Made by a program: the position numbers and the translations under genes. Under the pieces are notes generated by a model. That model saw only the letters and a list, made by a program, of their open reading frames with translations, was not told the DNA's origin and did not search any database. 7,455 bases of DNA, taken from contig JBAQKP010000251.1 in assembly GCA_049301135.1 (NCBI GenBank), positions 1 to 7,455 on the forward strand, read 5' to 3'. This document shows positions 1-6,441 of the stretch, piece after piece; position 1 is the first letter of the stretch; the number at the start of each line of letters is the position of its first letter. The stretch comes from JAYXXU01 sp049301135 (GTDB lineage Bacteria > Pseudomonadota > Gammaproteobacteria > Pseudomonadales > Moraxellaceae).

Positions 1-652
1 GGTTTGGCTGCGTCGGTACCAAACGCGGAAATGCCCGCGCACCGGCTTGATAGCTTGAATCTGGAAACGGCGCATCATACGCCCGTCGTTCAGCGCGACT
101 CAGCTTGCGGCGCGTGCCTGCTTGCACGATATGGCCGGTCGGGAAGATCGGTGTGTATACCGCAAAATTTTTCCAAATATGAAAAGCCAGCGGCGTTTTG
201 TGCTGACCCGTCGGCAGCATGCCATTACCGATGACTACCGCTTTAAACCGATCTGGATTGGCCGTCAGTAAGCGCAGCCCGAGCAACGATCCCCAGTCCT
301 GACAAACCAGTGTGATTCTTGTCAGCTCCAGTTGATCCAGCAAGCTCTGTAACCACGCCAAATGTGCCTGATAGCTATAGTCTGCCATCTGGGTTGGTTT
401 GTCAGACTTGCCAAAACCGATCAAATCCGGTGCAATCACCCGATGCCCCGCCTGCGCGCAGATCGGAATCATCTGTCGATATAAATACGACCACGTCGGC
501 TCACCATGCAGCATCAAAATAGGGTCTGCCGTCGGCGCACCCTCATCCACATAGTGCATGCGCAACCCATCCACCATCGCATAGTGTGCGGCAAAGGGAT
601 AGTCGGGCAAGTCTTGAAAACAGGCTTCTGGGGTACGCGCGAACGCTATCAT
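1..652 (-). CDS. Haloalkane dehalogenase, DhlA/DhmA-like (HLD-I type), C-terminus cut by the window edge
   Basis: Cytoplasmic alpha/beta-hydrolase that would split carbon-halogen bonds of haloalkanes hydrolytically to give an alcohol and halide. I translated 217 codons on the minus strand from ATG at 652. HGEPTWSYLYR lies at residues 49-59, where Glu51 is the halide-stabilising partner typical of the HLD-I subfamily. APDLIGFGKSDKP lies at 74-86. CQDWG is at 117-121, with nucleophile Asp119 and halide-binding Trp120. Trp160 lies where DhlA has its second halide Trp (Trp175). The cap-domain stretch YDAPFPDSSYQAGAR is at 192-206. Family members are about 290-310 residues, so roughly 80 residues, including the catalytic His and probably the acid, lie outside the window. 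The start is supported by AGGAGA at 661-666, 8 nt upstream. The gene lies 92 bp behind the thiolase and is probably the third gene of the same operon. Nothing seen suggests decay. The natural substrate cannot be told from sequence, and a related hydrolase lacking dehalogenase activity is possible. Confidence 0.9.
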   Translation of the reverse strand, partial: MIAFARTPEACFQDLPDYPFAAHYAMVDGLRMHYVDEGAPTADPILMLHGEPTWSYLYRQMIPICAQAGHRVIAPDLIGFGKSDKPTQMADYSYQAHLAWLQSLLDQLELTRITLVCQDWGSLLGLRLLTANPDRFKAVVIGNGMLPTGQHKTPLAFHIWKNFAVYTPIFPTGHIVQAGTRRKLSRAERRAYDAPFPDSSYQAGARAFPRLVPTQPN

Positions 653-660
653 TTGACCGC

Positions 661-666
661 TCTCCT
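661..666 (-). promoter_or_regulatory. Shine-Dalgarno of the haloalkane dehalogenase gene
   Basis: AGGAGA on the minus strand, 8 nt before the ATG at 652. It decides the start, because the same frame stays open upstream without an ATG or GTG. Confidence 0.75.
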
Positions 667-744
667 TTTGTTTTGACTGGTCTGCGCCTTGTATCAGCGC
701 AAGAACCAACAGTGCCGCAGTCGTGGCGCAAACGTCAACCGCCC

Positions 745-2046
745 CTAGCGAATATAGTCGGTATTTTCCAGTAAATAAGCCGCGCCCAAACCACCCCCTG
801 CACAGGTTGATACCACCGCATAACGCTGATTGGCATGCTTTAAGCGCTGTATTGCAGTTTGAAACAACCGAATCCCCGTTGCAGCAAACGGATTGCCGAG
901 TGCCAATGAGCCACCCCAGAGATTGAGTCGATCAGACGGGATCTGACCGTATGGATAACCCTGACCAAAACGCTGCGCCACAAACTGCTGGGAGGCCAAG
1001 CACTTTAGGTTAACCAACAACTGCGCCGCAAACGCCTCATGAATCTCCCACACCGCAATATCTTCGAACGACAACTGATTGCGTTGCAACAAGCGTGGAA
1101 TCGACAAGGCTGGTCCCAGCAACATTTCGTGGCGTAAATCCTGCACACCGACCCACTGATAATCGCGCATGACCGCACCAAGCGGCAACCCCAAGTGTTC
1201 AGCTTTCGCCCAACTTGACACCAACAACGCACCTGCACCATCGGAGAAGCGTGAGGCATTGCCTGCGGTAATTACTCCCTGTGGATCGAACACCGGCTTT
1301 AATTGTGCCAAGCGCTCAATCGTCGCATCAGCACGCGCCGTATTGTCCTGTCTGACCGATTGACCCCCAATCTGCATCGGTGCGATTTGCGTCTGATAAT
1401 ACTGAGCTGCGGTGGCGGCTATCGCGCGCGCATGACTTTGTGCCGCAAACGCATCGCACGCCTCACGGCTGACGGCATGCTGGGCAACCATCGCCTCACA
1501 GGCCTGTCCCATGCTTAATTGCGTGGTAAAATCAGAGCTACTCGGCAGCTCCAGTCTCAAGTCGCTGAGGCGCAGCGCACTGAGCAATTTTAAGCGGTGG
1601 CTGAGTGTCTTGTTCTGGCGAGCCTTCATCACCGTACGGCGAATGTTTTGTGATAATCGAATCGGCACATCCGAAAAATTATCTGTGCCACCGGCAATCC
1701 CCAACTGCAAACGTCCCAATGCAATCATATCGCACAGATTAGCCAGCCCAACACTCGGTGAAATCCCTGCCATAGCAACTGTATATGCCGGAATACTACT
1801 CGGCAATCCGGCAGCCAACATACTCTCACGCGCCACATTGGTGGTATTGACCTCATGTAGCACTGTCCCCATCGTGACCAGCTCGATGTCCTGTGGATCT
1901 GCGATATAACGCTGCACCAGCGCCGCAATACTGTGGGCGGCCAACTGGTAACTCATCAGATCAGCATAGGCTCCTGCACTGTCCAAAAAAGCAGTTCTCA
2001 CCCCTGCCACCAAAACCGGTAACCGCGCCAACGCTGTCGTCTGCAT
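745..2046 (-). CDS. FadI/FadA2-like thiolase homologue lacking the nucleophilic cysteine
   Basis: A 433-residue, full-length member of the thiolase superfamily, closest in pattern to E. coli FadI and mycobacterial FadA2 (acetyl-CoA C-acyltransferase, the last step of beta-oxidation). Matching signatures are VAGVRTAF (13-20), GIAGGTDNFSDVPI (116-129), KTLSHRLKLLS (146-156), ITAGNASRFSDGAGALL (259-275), EMLLGPA (307-313), HEAFAAQ (336-342), GGSLALGNPFAATG (378-391) and TCAGGGLGAA (414-423). The N-terminal active-site segment reads TVAMAGISPS (89-98) where FadI has SVSRACATSF. An ungapped alignment puts Gly94 (codon GGG) at the acyl-accepting Cys. The GHP motif is GNP, so its catalytic His is Asn385. 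The second Cys (415) is kept. Ordinary thiolase chemistry is therefore unlikely, while CoA binding, a scaffold role or another reaction remain possible. The ATG shares its A with the upstream hydratase stop (TAATG), and GAGGAG lies 8 nt upstream, so translational coupling is likely. The reading frame has no lesion. Confidence 0.9.
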   Translation of the reverse strand: MQTTALARLPVLVAGVRTAFLDSAGAYADLMSYQLAAHSIAALVQRYIADPQDIELVTMGTVLHEVNTTNVARESMLAAGLPSSIPAYTVAMAGISPSVGLANLCDMIALGRLQLGIAGGTDNFSDVPIRLSQNIRRTVMKARQNKTLSHRLKLLSALRLSDLRLELPSSSDFTTQLSMGQACEAMVAQHAVSREACDAFAAQSHARAIAATAAQYYQTQIAPMQIGGQSVRQDNTARADATIERLAQLKPVFDPQGVITAGNASRFSDGAGALLVSSWAKAEHLGLPLGAVMRDYQWVGVQDLRHEMLLGPALSIPRLLQRNQLSFEDIAVWEIHEAFAAQLLVNLKCLASQQFVAQRFGQGYPYGQIPSDRLNLWGGSLALGNPFAATGIRLFQTAIQRLKHANQRYAVVSTCAGGGLGAAYLLENTDYIR

Positions 2047-2054
2047 TAGGCCAA

Positions 2055-2060
2055 CTCCTC
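2055..2060 (-). promoter_or_regulatory. Shine-Dalgarno of the thiolase gene
   Basis: GAGGAG on the minus strand, 8 nt before the ATG at 2046. It lies inside the last codons of the upstream hydratase gene, as expected for coupled genes. Confidence 0.75.
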
Positions 2061-2343
2061 AATCTGATAATGACCCATTTGATAAACCTTGCCGGTCTGA
2101 TCAATCAAACGAAAGCCCTGTTTACCCTCAACACACAGATCAGCGACCTGAATCTGTAAAAGCGGACTGGGCAACGGGAGCGGATTGACAAAGCGTGTCT
2201 CAATCGCAGAAATCGGCGCACGCACGCTCAATACGGCATAGATTTGGGCAAATGCCCCGTAGCCATGCATGATGCAGCCTTTAAATCGAGTGTGACGTGC
2301 CAGCAGCGGCAGCGTATGAATCGGGTTAAAATCCCCCGTCAAC

Positions 2344-2350
2344 AAAAAAA
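2344..2350 (-). other. T7 tract carrying the hydratase frameshift
   Basis: Seven T on the minus strand, read as ACA TTT TTT TGT TGA in the upstream frame. Eight T would read ACA TTT TTT TTG TTG ACG, joining directly to the LLTGDFNPIH motif. This is a homopolymer indel, a sequencing or assembly error, or a site of polymerase or ribosome slippage. Confidence 0.7.
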
Positions 2351-2499
2351 TGTCACCCCTTCATCGGCCGCCGCCTGCCATGTCGCAATTGTTGACCATG
2401 ACACCACATCAGCAGCAGGCTTGGTACTTGCCGGTCGTGCTGCCAGTACCACAGCAGCATAAGCATCCACCTGTAACAACGCCAATCCGACCGCATCAA

Positions 2500-2511
2500 A
2501 CACCTACACCT
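2500..2511 (-). repeat. Perfect 6-bp tandem duplication creating an in-frame stop
   Basis: AGGTGT occurs twice in a row on the minus strand (ACACCT twice on the plus strand). One copy gives CAG GTG TTT GAT (Q V F D). Two copies insert TAG GTG and so introduce the stop at 2504-2506. The length is a multiple of three, so the frame beyond is preserved. Confidence 0.75.
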
Positions 2512-2917
2512 GCGAATGAATCCGCGCCCGATAGCCATCATCAGAGGCATCCAGCAGCCGACCAGCCAAGCGTAGCTTTTGACCGGCTTGAATCGGATGC
2601 CGGATTACCACACTTAAGCCTTGATTCAGTACATTGAGCAGTGGATAAGGACAATAGGCGGTGAGTTCAGACACCACTGCCAATACGGTCTGACTGACCA
2701 CCAGTGGCATGGGAACGCTGGCTGTGACCGGTTGCTTGAGCCATGTTTGAAAATGCTGAGTGAGCGGGTACGAGGGTGCAAGCAACCAACGATTGACCTG
2801 CACATCTTGTCGGTGCTTTTTACTGAATGGCCATGACGCACGTATAAGACCAAATAACATAGCACGCATGGTGGCCTGATGCTCCAACACCTGCCAAATC
2901 GGAACTGAAACAGACAT

Positions 2918-3067
2918 CCGCACAACCCTCCACAAAAAATCTGTGACATCATGCAAAATTGCGTTGCACCACGTCAGGGGCAATCGCGCCAGCTGCCATG
3001 CCATAAGTGACAGTACGCGGCGCTTACGTTAGATTGGAGAGGATTTTAGGCGGTAATAGGTCACTCC
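2918..3067. promoter_or_regulatory. Divergent control region between the hydratase operon and the AraC-type regulator
   Basis: This is 150 bp between the two divergent starts, and must hold the promoters of both units unless the operon is silent. A GTGACA-type element occurs twice in direct orientation: GTGACATCATGC at 2943-2954 and GTGACAGTACGC at 3007-3018, 9 of 12 identical and 64 bp apart. That spacing is near six helical turns, as expected for sites bound on one DNA face by an AraC-family protein. GGTCAC lies just before the regulator's start. No convincing -35/-10 pair stood out on either strand, and assignment to the neighbouring AraC protein is inference from position. Confidence 0.45.
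2926..2931 (-). promoter_or_regulatory. Shine-Dalgarno of the hydratase gene
   Basis: GGAGGG on the minus strand, 8 nt before ATG 2917. It places the original start there rather than at the in-frame ATG at 3004, before which no such site is seen. Confidence 0.75.
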
Positions 3068-4078
3068 ATGCGCTATCCCATCACCTATTCACGGCTGCTG
3101 GCTCGCGAATTACGTTTAACCACAGCACAACAGGCGTTGTTCCTCGGCGGGACGACGTTACATGCTGACGACCTAGAGCGCCTGAACCATAGCATCAGTC
3201 TGGCTGACCAATTACTGATCATTCAAAATGCGCTGCAACTTGCTGCACGCCCCACCTTTGGACTCGAAATCGGTAGCCGCTTGTCACTGGCCGCTCACGG
3301 CTCACTCGGTCTATTGCTGAGCGCGAGTGCGACACTGGGTGAGGCATGGATAGCCTTAGAACGCTATCATGCGTTGCGGTTACCCTTGGTGCAGCTATCG
3401 CGGCAGTTTCACGCTGAGCATTTAGAACTCTGCCTCACGATTCACCACCCACTCGACAGCTTGGGTATTTTTTTGATTGAAACCCTGATGGTCACCATTC
3501 AACGTGGTGTTGAACTGGTGTTGGGGCGCAAGCTGCGTGAGGCGCACTATTGGTTTGCGTACCCTGCACCGAGCCATGCGGCGGCATATACTGATTTTTT
3601 ACACGGCACGATGACGTTTGCAGCAGCACAGCATAAGGTCTGTATCCCTATCGGATTGTTGGCACAACCCAATCCCTTCCGTGACCAGCACCTCTATCAA
3701 CAGGCCATCAATCAATGTGAACAGCTTGAACAACACTTTAAATCTGCTCAACCCGCCGATTGGCGTACAAGGATTGTGGCGGTACTGCGGCAGCATCCGG
3801 GCAAGCTATGGAGTCTGATTGAACTGGCCAGTTACTTTAATATGTCCAGCCGGACACTGATGCGACATCTGCACGCGGAGCAGACCAATTATCAACACCT
3901 GCTGGATCAAGAGTTGGCACGGCAAGCCCTCGAATTACTACACACGGGACAGCACACGGTCGAATCAGTTGGATTGGCACTGGGTTATCAAGATGCGACG
4001 GCCTTTCGGCGCGCTTTTCGGCGCTGGTTTGGCCTGCCACCCTCGCAGTATTTATTAAAACACCCACAACACCACTAA
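3068..4078 (+). CDS. AraC-family transcriptional activator, OruR/ArgR-like
   Basis: A 336-residue DNA-binding regulator. The N-terminal two thirds (about 1-210) match the Arabinose_bd-type ligand domain found in many proteobacterial AraC proteins. Visible signatures are GLEIGSRLSLAAHGSLGLLL (65-84), a region that often senses a small metabolite. The C-terminal AraC DNA-binding domain (about 232-335) has a first helix-turn-helix around 248-270 (LIELASYFNMSSRTLMRHL). A second around 299-321 ends in the classic signature GYQDATAFRRAFRRWFGLPP at 306-325. Length is normal for the family. The ribosome-binding site is weak (AATAGG ending 7 nt before the ATG), but the N-terminus looks typical for the family. 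It is divergent from the hydratase/thiolase/dehalogenase operon and precedes the esterase by about 100 bp, so either or both could be its targets. Effector and targets cannot be read from the sequence. Confidence 0.92.
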   Translation: MRYPITYSRLLARELRLTTAQQALFLGGTTLHADDLERLNHSISLADQLLIIQNALQLAARPTFGLEIGSRLSLAAHGSLGLLLSASATLGEAWIALERYHALRLPLVQLSRQFHAEHLELCLTIHHPLDSLGIFLIETLMVTIQRGVELVLGRKLREAHYWFAYPAPSHAAAYTDFLHGTMTFAAAQHKVCIPIGLLAQPNPFRDQHLYQQAINQCEQLEQHFKSAQPADWRTRIVAVLRQHPGKLWSLIELASYFNMSSRTLMRHLHAEQTNYQHLLDQELARQALELLHTGQHTVESVGLALGYQDATAFRRAFRRWFGLPPSQYLLKHPQHH

Positions 4079-4132
4079 AATCTGGCGACATCTGCATGCC
4101 ACTTGTCCACTTCCAGCCTAACCACAACCCAA

Positions 4133-4151
4133 CCTAGTAGGCAACATGTTG
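4133..4151. promoter_or_regulatory. Adjacent palindromes upstream of the esterase gene, possible operator
   Basis: CCTAGTAGG (4133-4141, perfect arms around a central G) is followed directly by the perfect 10-bp palindrome CAACATGTTG (4142-4151). CCAAC at 4129-4133 can also pair with GTTGG at 4148-4152. The block ends 28 bp before the esterase start. No T run follows, so a terminator for the AraC gene is unlikely, and a protein-binding site is the simpler reading. No particular regulator is implied. Confidence 0.35.
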
Positions 4152-4179
4152 GATTAAATTACCTCATTGATGCTGTATT

Positions 4180-5118
4180 ATGAACAGTCTGTGTGCTCAA
4201 GCCTTCAAACAAGTGTTGCGTCTCCAGCAACCCATCCTATTCAGTATTCGCCATCCACATCAGTTAGTTCGATTCGAGCCATTGTTGGTACGGCTATTGC
4301 GGCTGCCCACCCAGATCAAACAAACCGAACAACTCATCAGTCATCAGCGCGTCATGGTGCTGCGTAACCAACGGGATGACACACACCCTGCACGGGTGTT
4401 GGTGTATCTACATGGCGGAGGGTATAACGTCGGCAGTCCAAATACTCACAAAGTATTCGCTGCTCGTTTGATGCAAGCGGCACAATTGCACACCTCTTAC
4501 TTGCCCTACTACCGACGTGCGCCTGAGCATCCTTTTCCAGCCGCGTTGGACGATGTCTTAGCGGTCTGGCGTGAGCTCATCGCCCGTCATCCCAATGATC
4601 AAATCATTTTAGCGGGTGAATCAGCCGGCGGTGGTCCATGTTTAGCACTCTGCCAACAAGCGCGACAGCTTGATTTGCGCCTGCCAGATCGGCTGTACTT
4701 GCATTCACCGTGGCTCGATGTTGGGTTGACCGCAGAACGCTATACCGATCTGCGTCATCATGATGCATTTTTGGGACGACATCCTCAGCGCCAACAATGG
4801 CTGCATCGGGTGTTTGCACGTCACTATATCGGCACAGCGACACCAAACAATCCGTTGCTCTCGCCCATTTATTTAGACCCTACGGGCTTCCCGCCGCTGT
4901 TGATTCAGACCGGCTCAGAGGAGGTTTTTTTACAGGACAGTCAGACGCTATCCGCACGCTATAATAGTGCGGGACTGCGCTGTACTTTAGAAGTTTGGCA
5001 AGGCATGTGGCATGCTTTCGCGTTCTTGGCACCGCCTTGGTTACCGGAAGCGAATCAAGCCATTCGACGCGTAGGACAATGGCTCAAAAACGACACACCA
5101 CGCTGTGAATTAAACTAG
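4180..5118 (+). CDS. Alpha/beta-hydrolase of the hormone-sensitive-lipase family (carboxylesterase/lipase)
   Basis: A 312-residue enzyme that would hydrolyse carboxylic esters, typically of short to medium acyl chains. The HGGGY oxyanion-hole motif is at 78-82. YRRAPEHPFPAALDD is at 111-125, the family hallmark. GESAGG at 146-151 holds nucleophile Ser148. The acid loop TGSEEVFLQDS is at 244-254, and GMWHAF at 275-280 has catalytic His278. In most relatives the acid loop reads GSDEV, so Glu247 stands where the catalytic Asp is expected. Glu can fill this role in some alpha/beta-hydrolases, so activity remains likely. No clear signal peptide is seen, so it is probably cytoplasmic. An in-frame TGA at 4168-4170 fixes ATG 4180 as the first possible ATG. 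There is no clear Shine-Dalgarno. The 3' end overlaps the end of trpS by 9 bp. The AraC regulator directly upstream may control it. Confidence 0.9.
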   Translation: MNSLCAQAFKQVLRLQQPILFSIRHPHQLVRFEPLLVRLLRLPTQIKQTEQLISHQRVMVLRNQRDDTHPARVLVYLHGGGYNVGSPNTHKVFAARLMQAAQLHTSYLPYYRRAPEHPFPAALDDVLAVWRELIARHPNDQIILAGESAGGGPCLALCQQARQLDLRLPDRLYLHSPWLDVGLTAERYTDLRHHDAFLGRHPQRQQWLHRVFARHYIGTATPNNPLLSPIYLDPTGFPPLLIQTGSEEVFLQDSQTLSARYNSAGLRCTLEVWQGMWHAFAFLAPPWLPEANQAIRRVGQWLKNDTPRCELN

Positions 5119-6441
5119 CTCCGCCTGCATCTCTGCCAACGCCGCCTGAATCTGCTCAACCGTCGCACTCACAGTCGCCACCGCTTGATCATCCAGATAC
5201 CACACCACACTATCGGCTTGCGCGCGTAAATCAGGCTCGACCTGCGCCGCCAACTGCTGACTGACCTGACCTGCGGCTTTACCATCGGCAAAGCTAATCG
5301 ACTGCGCCAACTCCACACCGGCAGCATCACGCAAGAAAAACTGAAACGTGCCATCCGCCGCGCGTGAACTGACAAAGCGAGCGCCTTTGGTTTTTTTCTT
5401 TTTTTCGGGTGCGGCGATTTGCACAGGGACACGGAATGTCCGCAAGCCCACCGCATCGCGTAACTCGGCCAAAAACGGCGTGGCCACTGCGCGTGCTTTG
5501 ACTGCACCGGCTTGTAACACGTCTTCTAAGTGATCAGGGCGTGCCAGTAGTTCCTGATAACGCTCACGCGGTTCGGCCAGTTCAGTGTTGAGCAAGTCAA
5601 ACAGTTGATTTTTGGCTTCACCCCATGCCAAACCCTGCCGCAGATCATCGGCAAATTGTGTGGTTTGTGCATCGCTGGCAAACGCACGATAAATCTCAAA
5701 CAGATGCGAGTCGTCTGGATTTTTCGGCTCATTTGGCAACTTCGAGTCAGTGACGATTTTAGCAATCGCGGATTTGAGTTGTTTGGCAGGGACAAACAGC
5801 GGAATGGTGTTGTCGTAGCTTTTCGACATTTTGCGGCCATCTAACCCCGGTAGCGTTGCCACATTGTCGGCAATCAAGGCTTCTGGCATCGCAAAAAACT
5901 CACGCCCCGCGCCGAACAAATGGTTAAAGCGCTGGCCGATGTCACGCGCCATTTCGACATGCTGAATCTGGTCACGGCCAACCGGAATTTTGTGCGCGTT
6001 AAACATCAAGATATCTGCCGCCATCAGCACCGGATAGCTGTACAAGCCCATGGTGACACCGGCATCGGGATCTTCACCGGCATCGACATTGGCGGCGGTA
6101 CTGGCTTTATAGGCATGCGCTCGATTCAATAAACCCTTGGCGGCGACACAGGTCAGCAGCCACGTTAGCTCAGGAATTTCAGGAATATCCGACTGGCGAT
6201 AGAAGGTCACGCGCTCAGGATCAAGGCCACAGGCCAACCACGTCGCCGCAATCTCCAACCGCGAACGCTGAATCCGTAGCGGGTCGTCGCACTTGATCAG
6301 CGCATGATAATCCGCCAAAAAATAAAACGAATCGACCTGTGGGTTACGGCTTTCGGCAATCGCTGGACGAATCGCGCCCGCGTAGTTGCCCAAGTGTGGC
6401 GTGCCGCTGGTGGTAATCCCTGTTAAAACCCGAGTTGTCAT
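5110..6441 (-). CDS. trpS: Tryptophanyl-tRNA synthetase, long form with C-terminal extension
   Basis: A class Ic aminoacyl-tRNA synthetase that charges tRNA-Trp with tryptophan using ATP, in the cytoplasm. It is 443 residues from ATG 6441. The HIGH-type motif is TPHLGN at 14-19. GLYSYPVLMAADILMF is at 132-147 and VGRDQIQHVEMARDI at 154-168, both parts of the Trp/ATP pocket. GRKMSKS is at 202-208, the KMSKS loop. The core ends near 335, comparable to the 334-residue E. coli enzyme. After a lysine-rich linker (EKKKKTK, 346-352) comes about 90 residues with FVSSRAADGTFQFFLRD and SISFADGKAAGQ, which resemble a small YegP/DUF1508-like unit. Pseudomonas-type TrpRS proteins are similarly long. The frame also has ATG 6450 and TTG 6459 upstream, but relatives begin MTTR-LTGIT, which fits 6441. 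No clear Shine-Dalgarno is visible. It is divergent from the cyclo-ligase gene and convergent with the esterase gene. Confidence 0.95.
   Translation of the reverse strand: MTTRVLTGITTSGTPHLGNYAGAIRPAIAESRNPQVDSFYFLADYHALIKCDDPLRIQRSRLEIAATWLACGLDPERVTFYRQSDIPEIPELTWLLTCVAAKGLLNRAHAYKASTAANVDAGEDPDAGVTMGLYSYPVLMAADILMFNAHKIPVGRDQIQHVEMARDIGQRFNHLFGAGREFFAMPEALIADNVATLPGLDGRKMSKSYDNTIPLFVPAKQLKSAIAKIVTDSKLPNEPKNPDDSHLFEIYRAFASDAQTTQFADDLRQGLAWGEAKNQLFDLLNTELAEPRERYQELLARPDHLEDVLQAGAVKARAVATPFLAELRDAVGLRTFRVPVQIAAPEKKKKTKGARFVSSRAADGTFQFFLRDAAGVELAQSISFADGKAAGQVSQQLAAQVEPDLRAQADSVVWYLDDQAVATVSATVEQIQAALAEMQAELV

Larger units (their letters stand above)
2046..2917 (-). pseudogene. MaoC/HtdX-like (R)-specific enoyl-CoA hydratase, broken by a nonsense codon and a frameshift
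   Basis: The remains of a double-hotdog MaoC-family hydratase, which would add water to trans-2-enoyl-CoA to give (R)-3-hydroxyacyl-CoA. The N-terminal half, from ATG 2917, holds the first hotdog with LLNVLNQGLSVVIRHPI and AGQKLRLAGRLLDASDDGYR, and stops at TAG 2504-2506. Reading through that stop gives SQV-stop-VFDAVG and continues open to the T tract at 2344-2350. There the frame must move back by one to enter the second hotdog, which carries LLTGDFNPIH with the Asp and His of the hydratase catalytic motif, then TRFKGCIMHGYGAF, and ends at TAA 2046-2048. Removing the 6-bp duplication and restoring one T gives 867 nt, a clean 288-residue protein close to the family's usual 280-290. The start at 2917 has GGAGGG 8 nt upstream; an ATG at 3004 in the same frame has no such site. 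A sequencing error at the T tract is possible, but the duplication looks real. Confidence 0.8.

Noticed and set aside
653..744. Hydrophobic stretch AALLVLALI encoded in frame ahead of the dehalogenase ATG, resembling a signal peptide.
   Set aside because: There is no ATG or GTG in front of it, and a strong Shine-Dalgarno sits correctly for the ATG at 652. It is most likely untranslated spacer.
1511..1909. A 132-codon open frame on the plus strand.
   Set aside because: It is antisense to the thiolase, whose motifs are unmistakable. It has no family-like features.
2350..2637. A 95-codon plus-strand frame across the damaged hydratase.
   Set aside because: The Pro/His/Gln-rich low-complexity peptide is antisense to recognisable hotdog sequence, so it is a shadow.
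2504..3004. A longer start for the hydratase at ATG 3004, adding 29 residues.
   Set aside because: No ribosome-binding site precedes it, and the extra residues would consume most of the divergent promoter region. ATG 2917 has GGAGGG at ideal spacing.
3837..4127. A 96-codon minus-strand frame opposite the AraC DNA-binding domain.
   Set aside because: It is antisense to the strongly conserved AraC signature and has no independent support.
5388..5405. T-rich run resembling a terminator tail.
   Set aside because: It is the antisense of the lysine-rich linker codons in trpS, with no preceding GC-rich hairpin.
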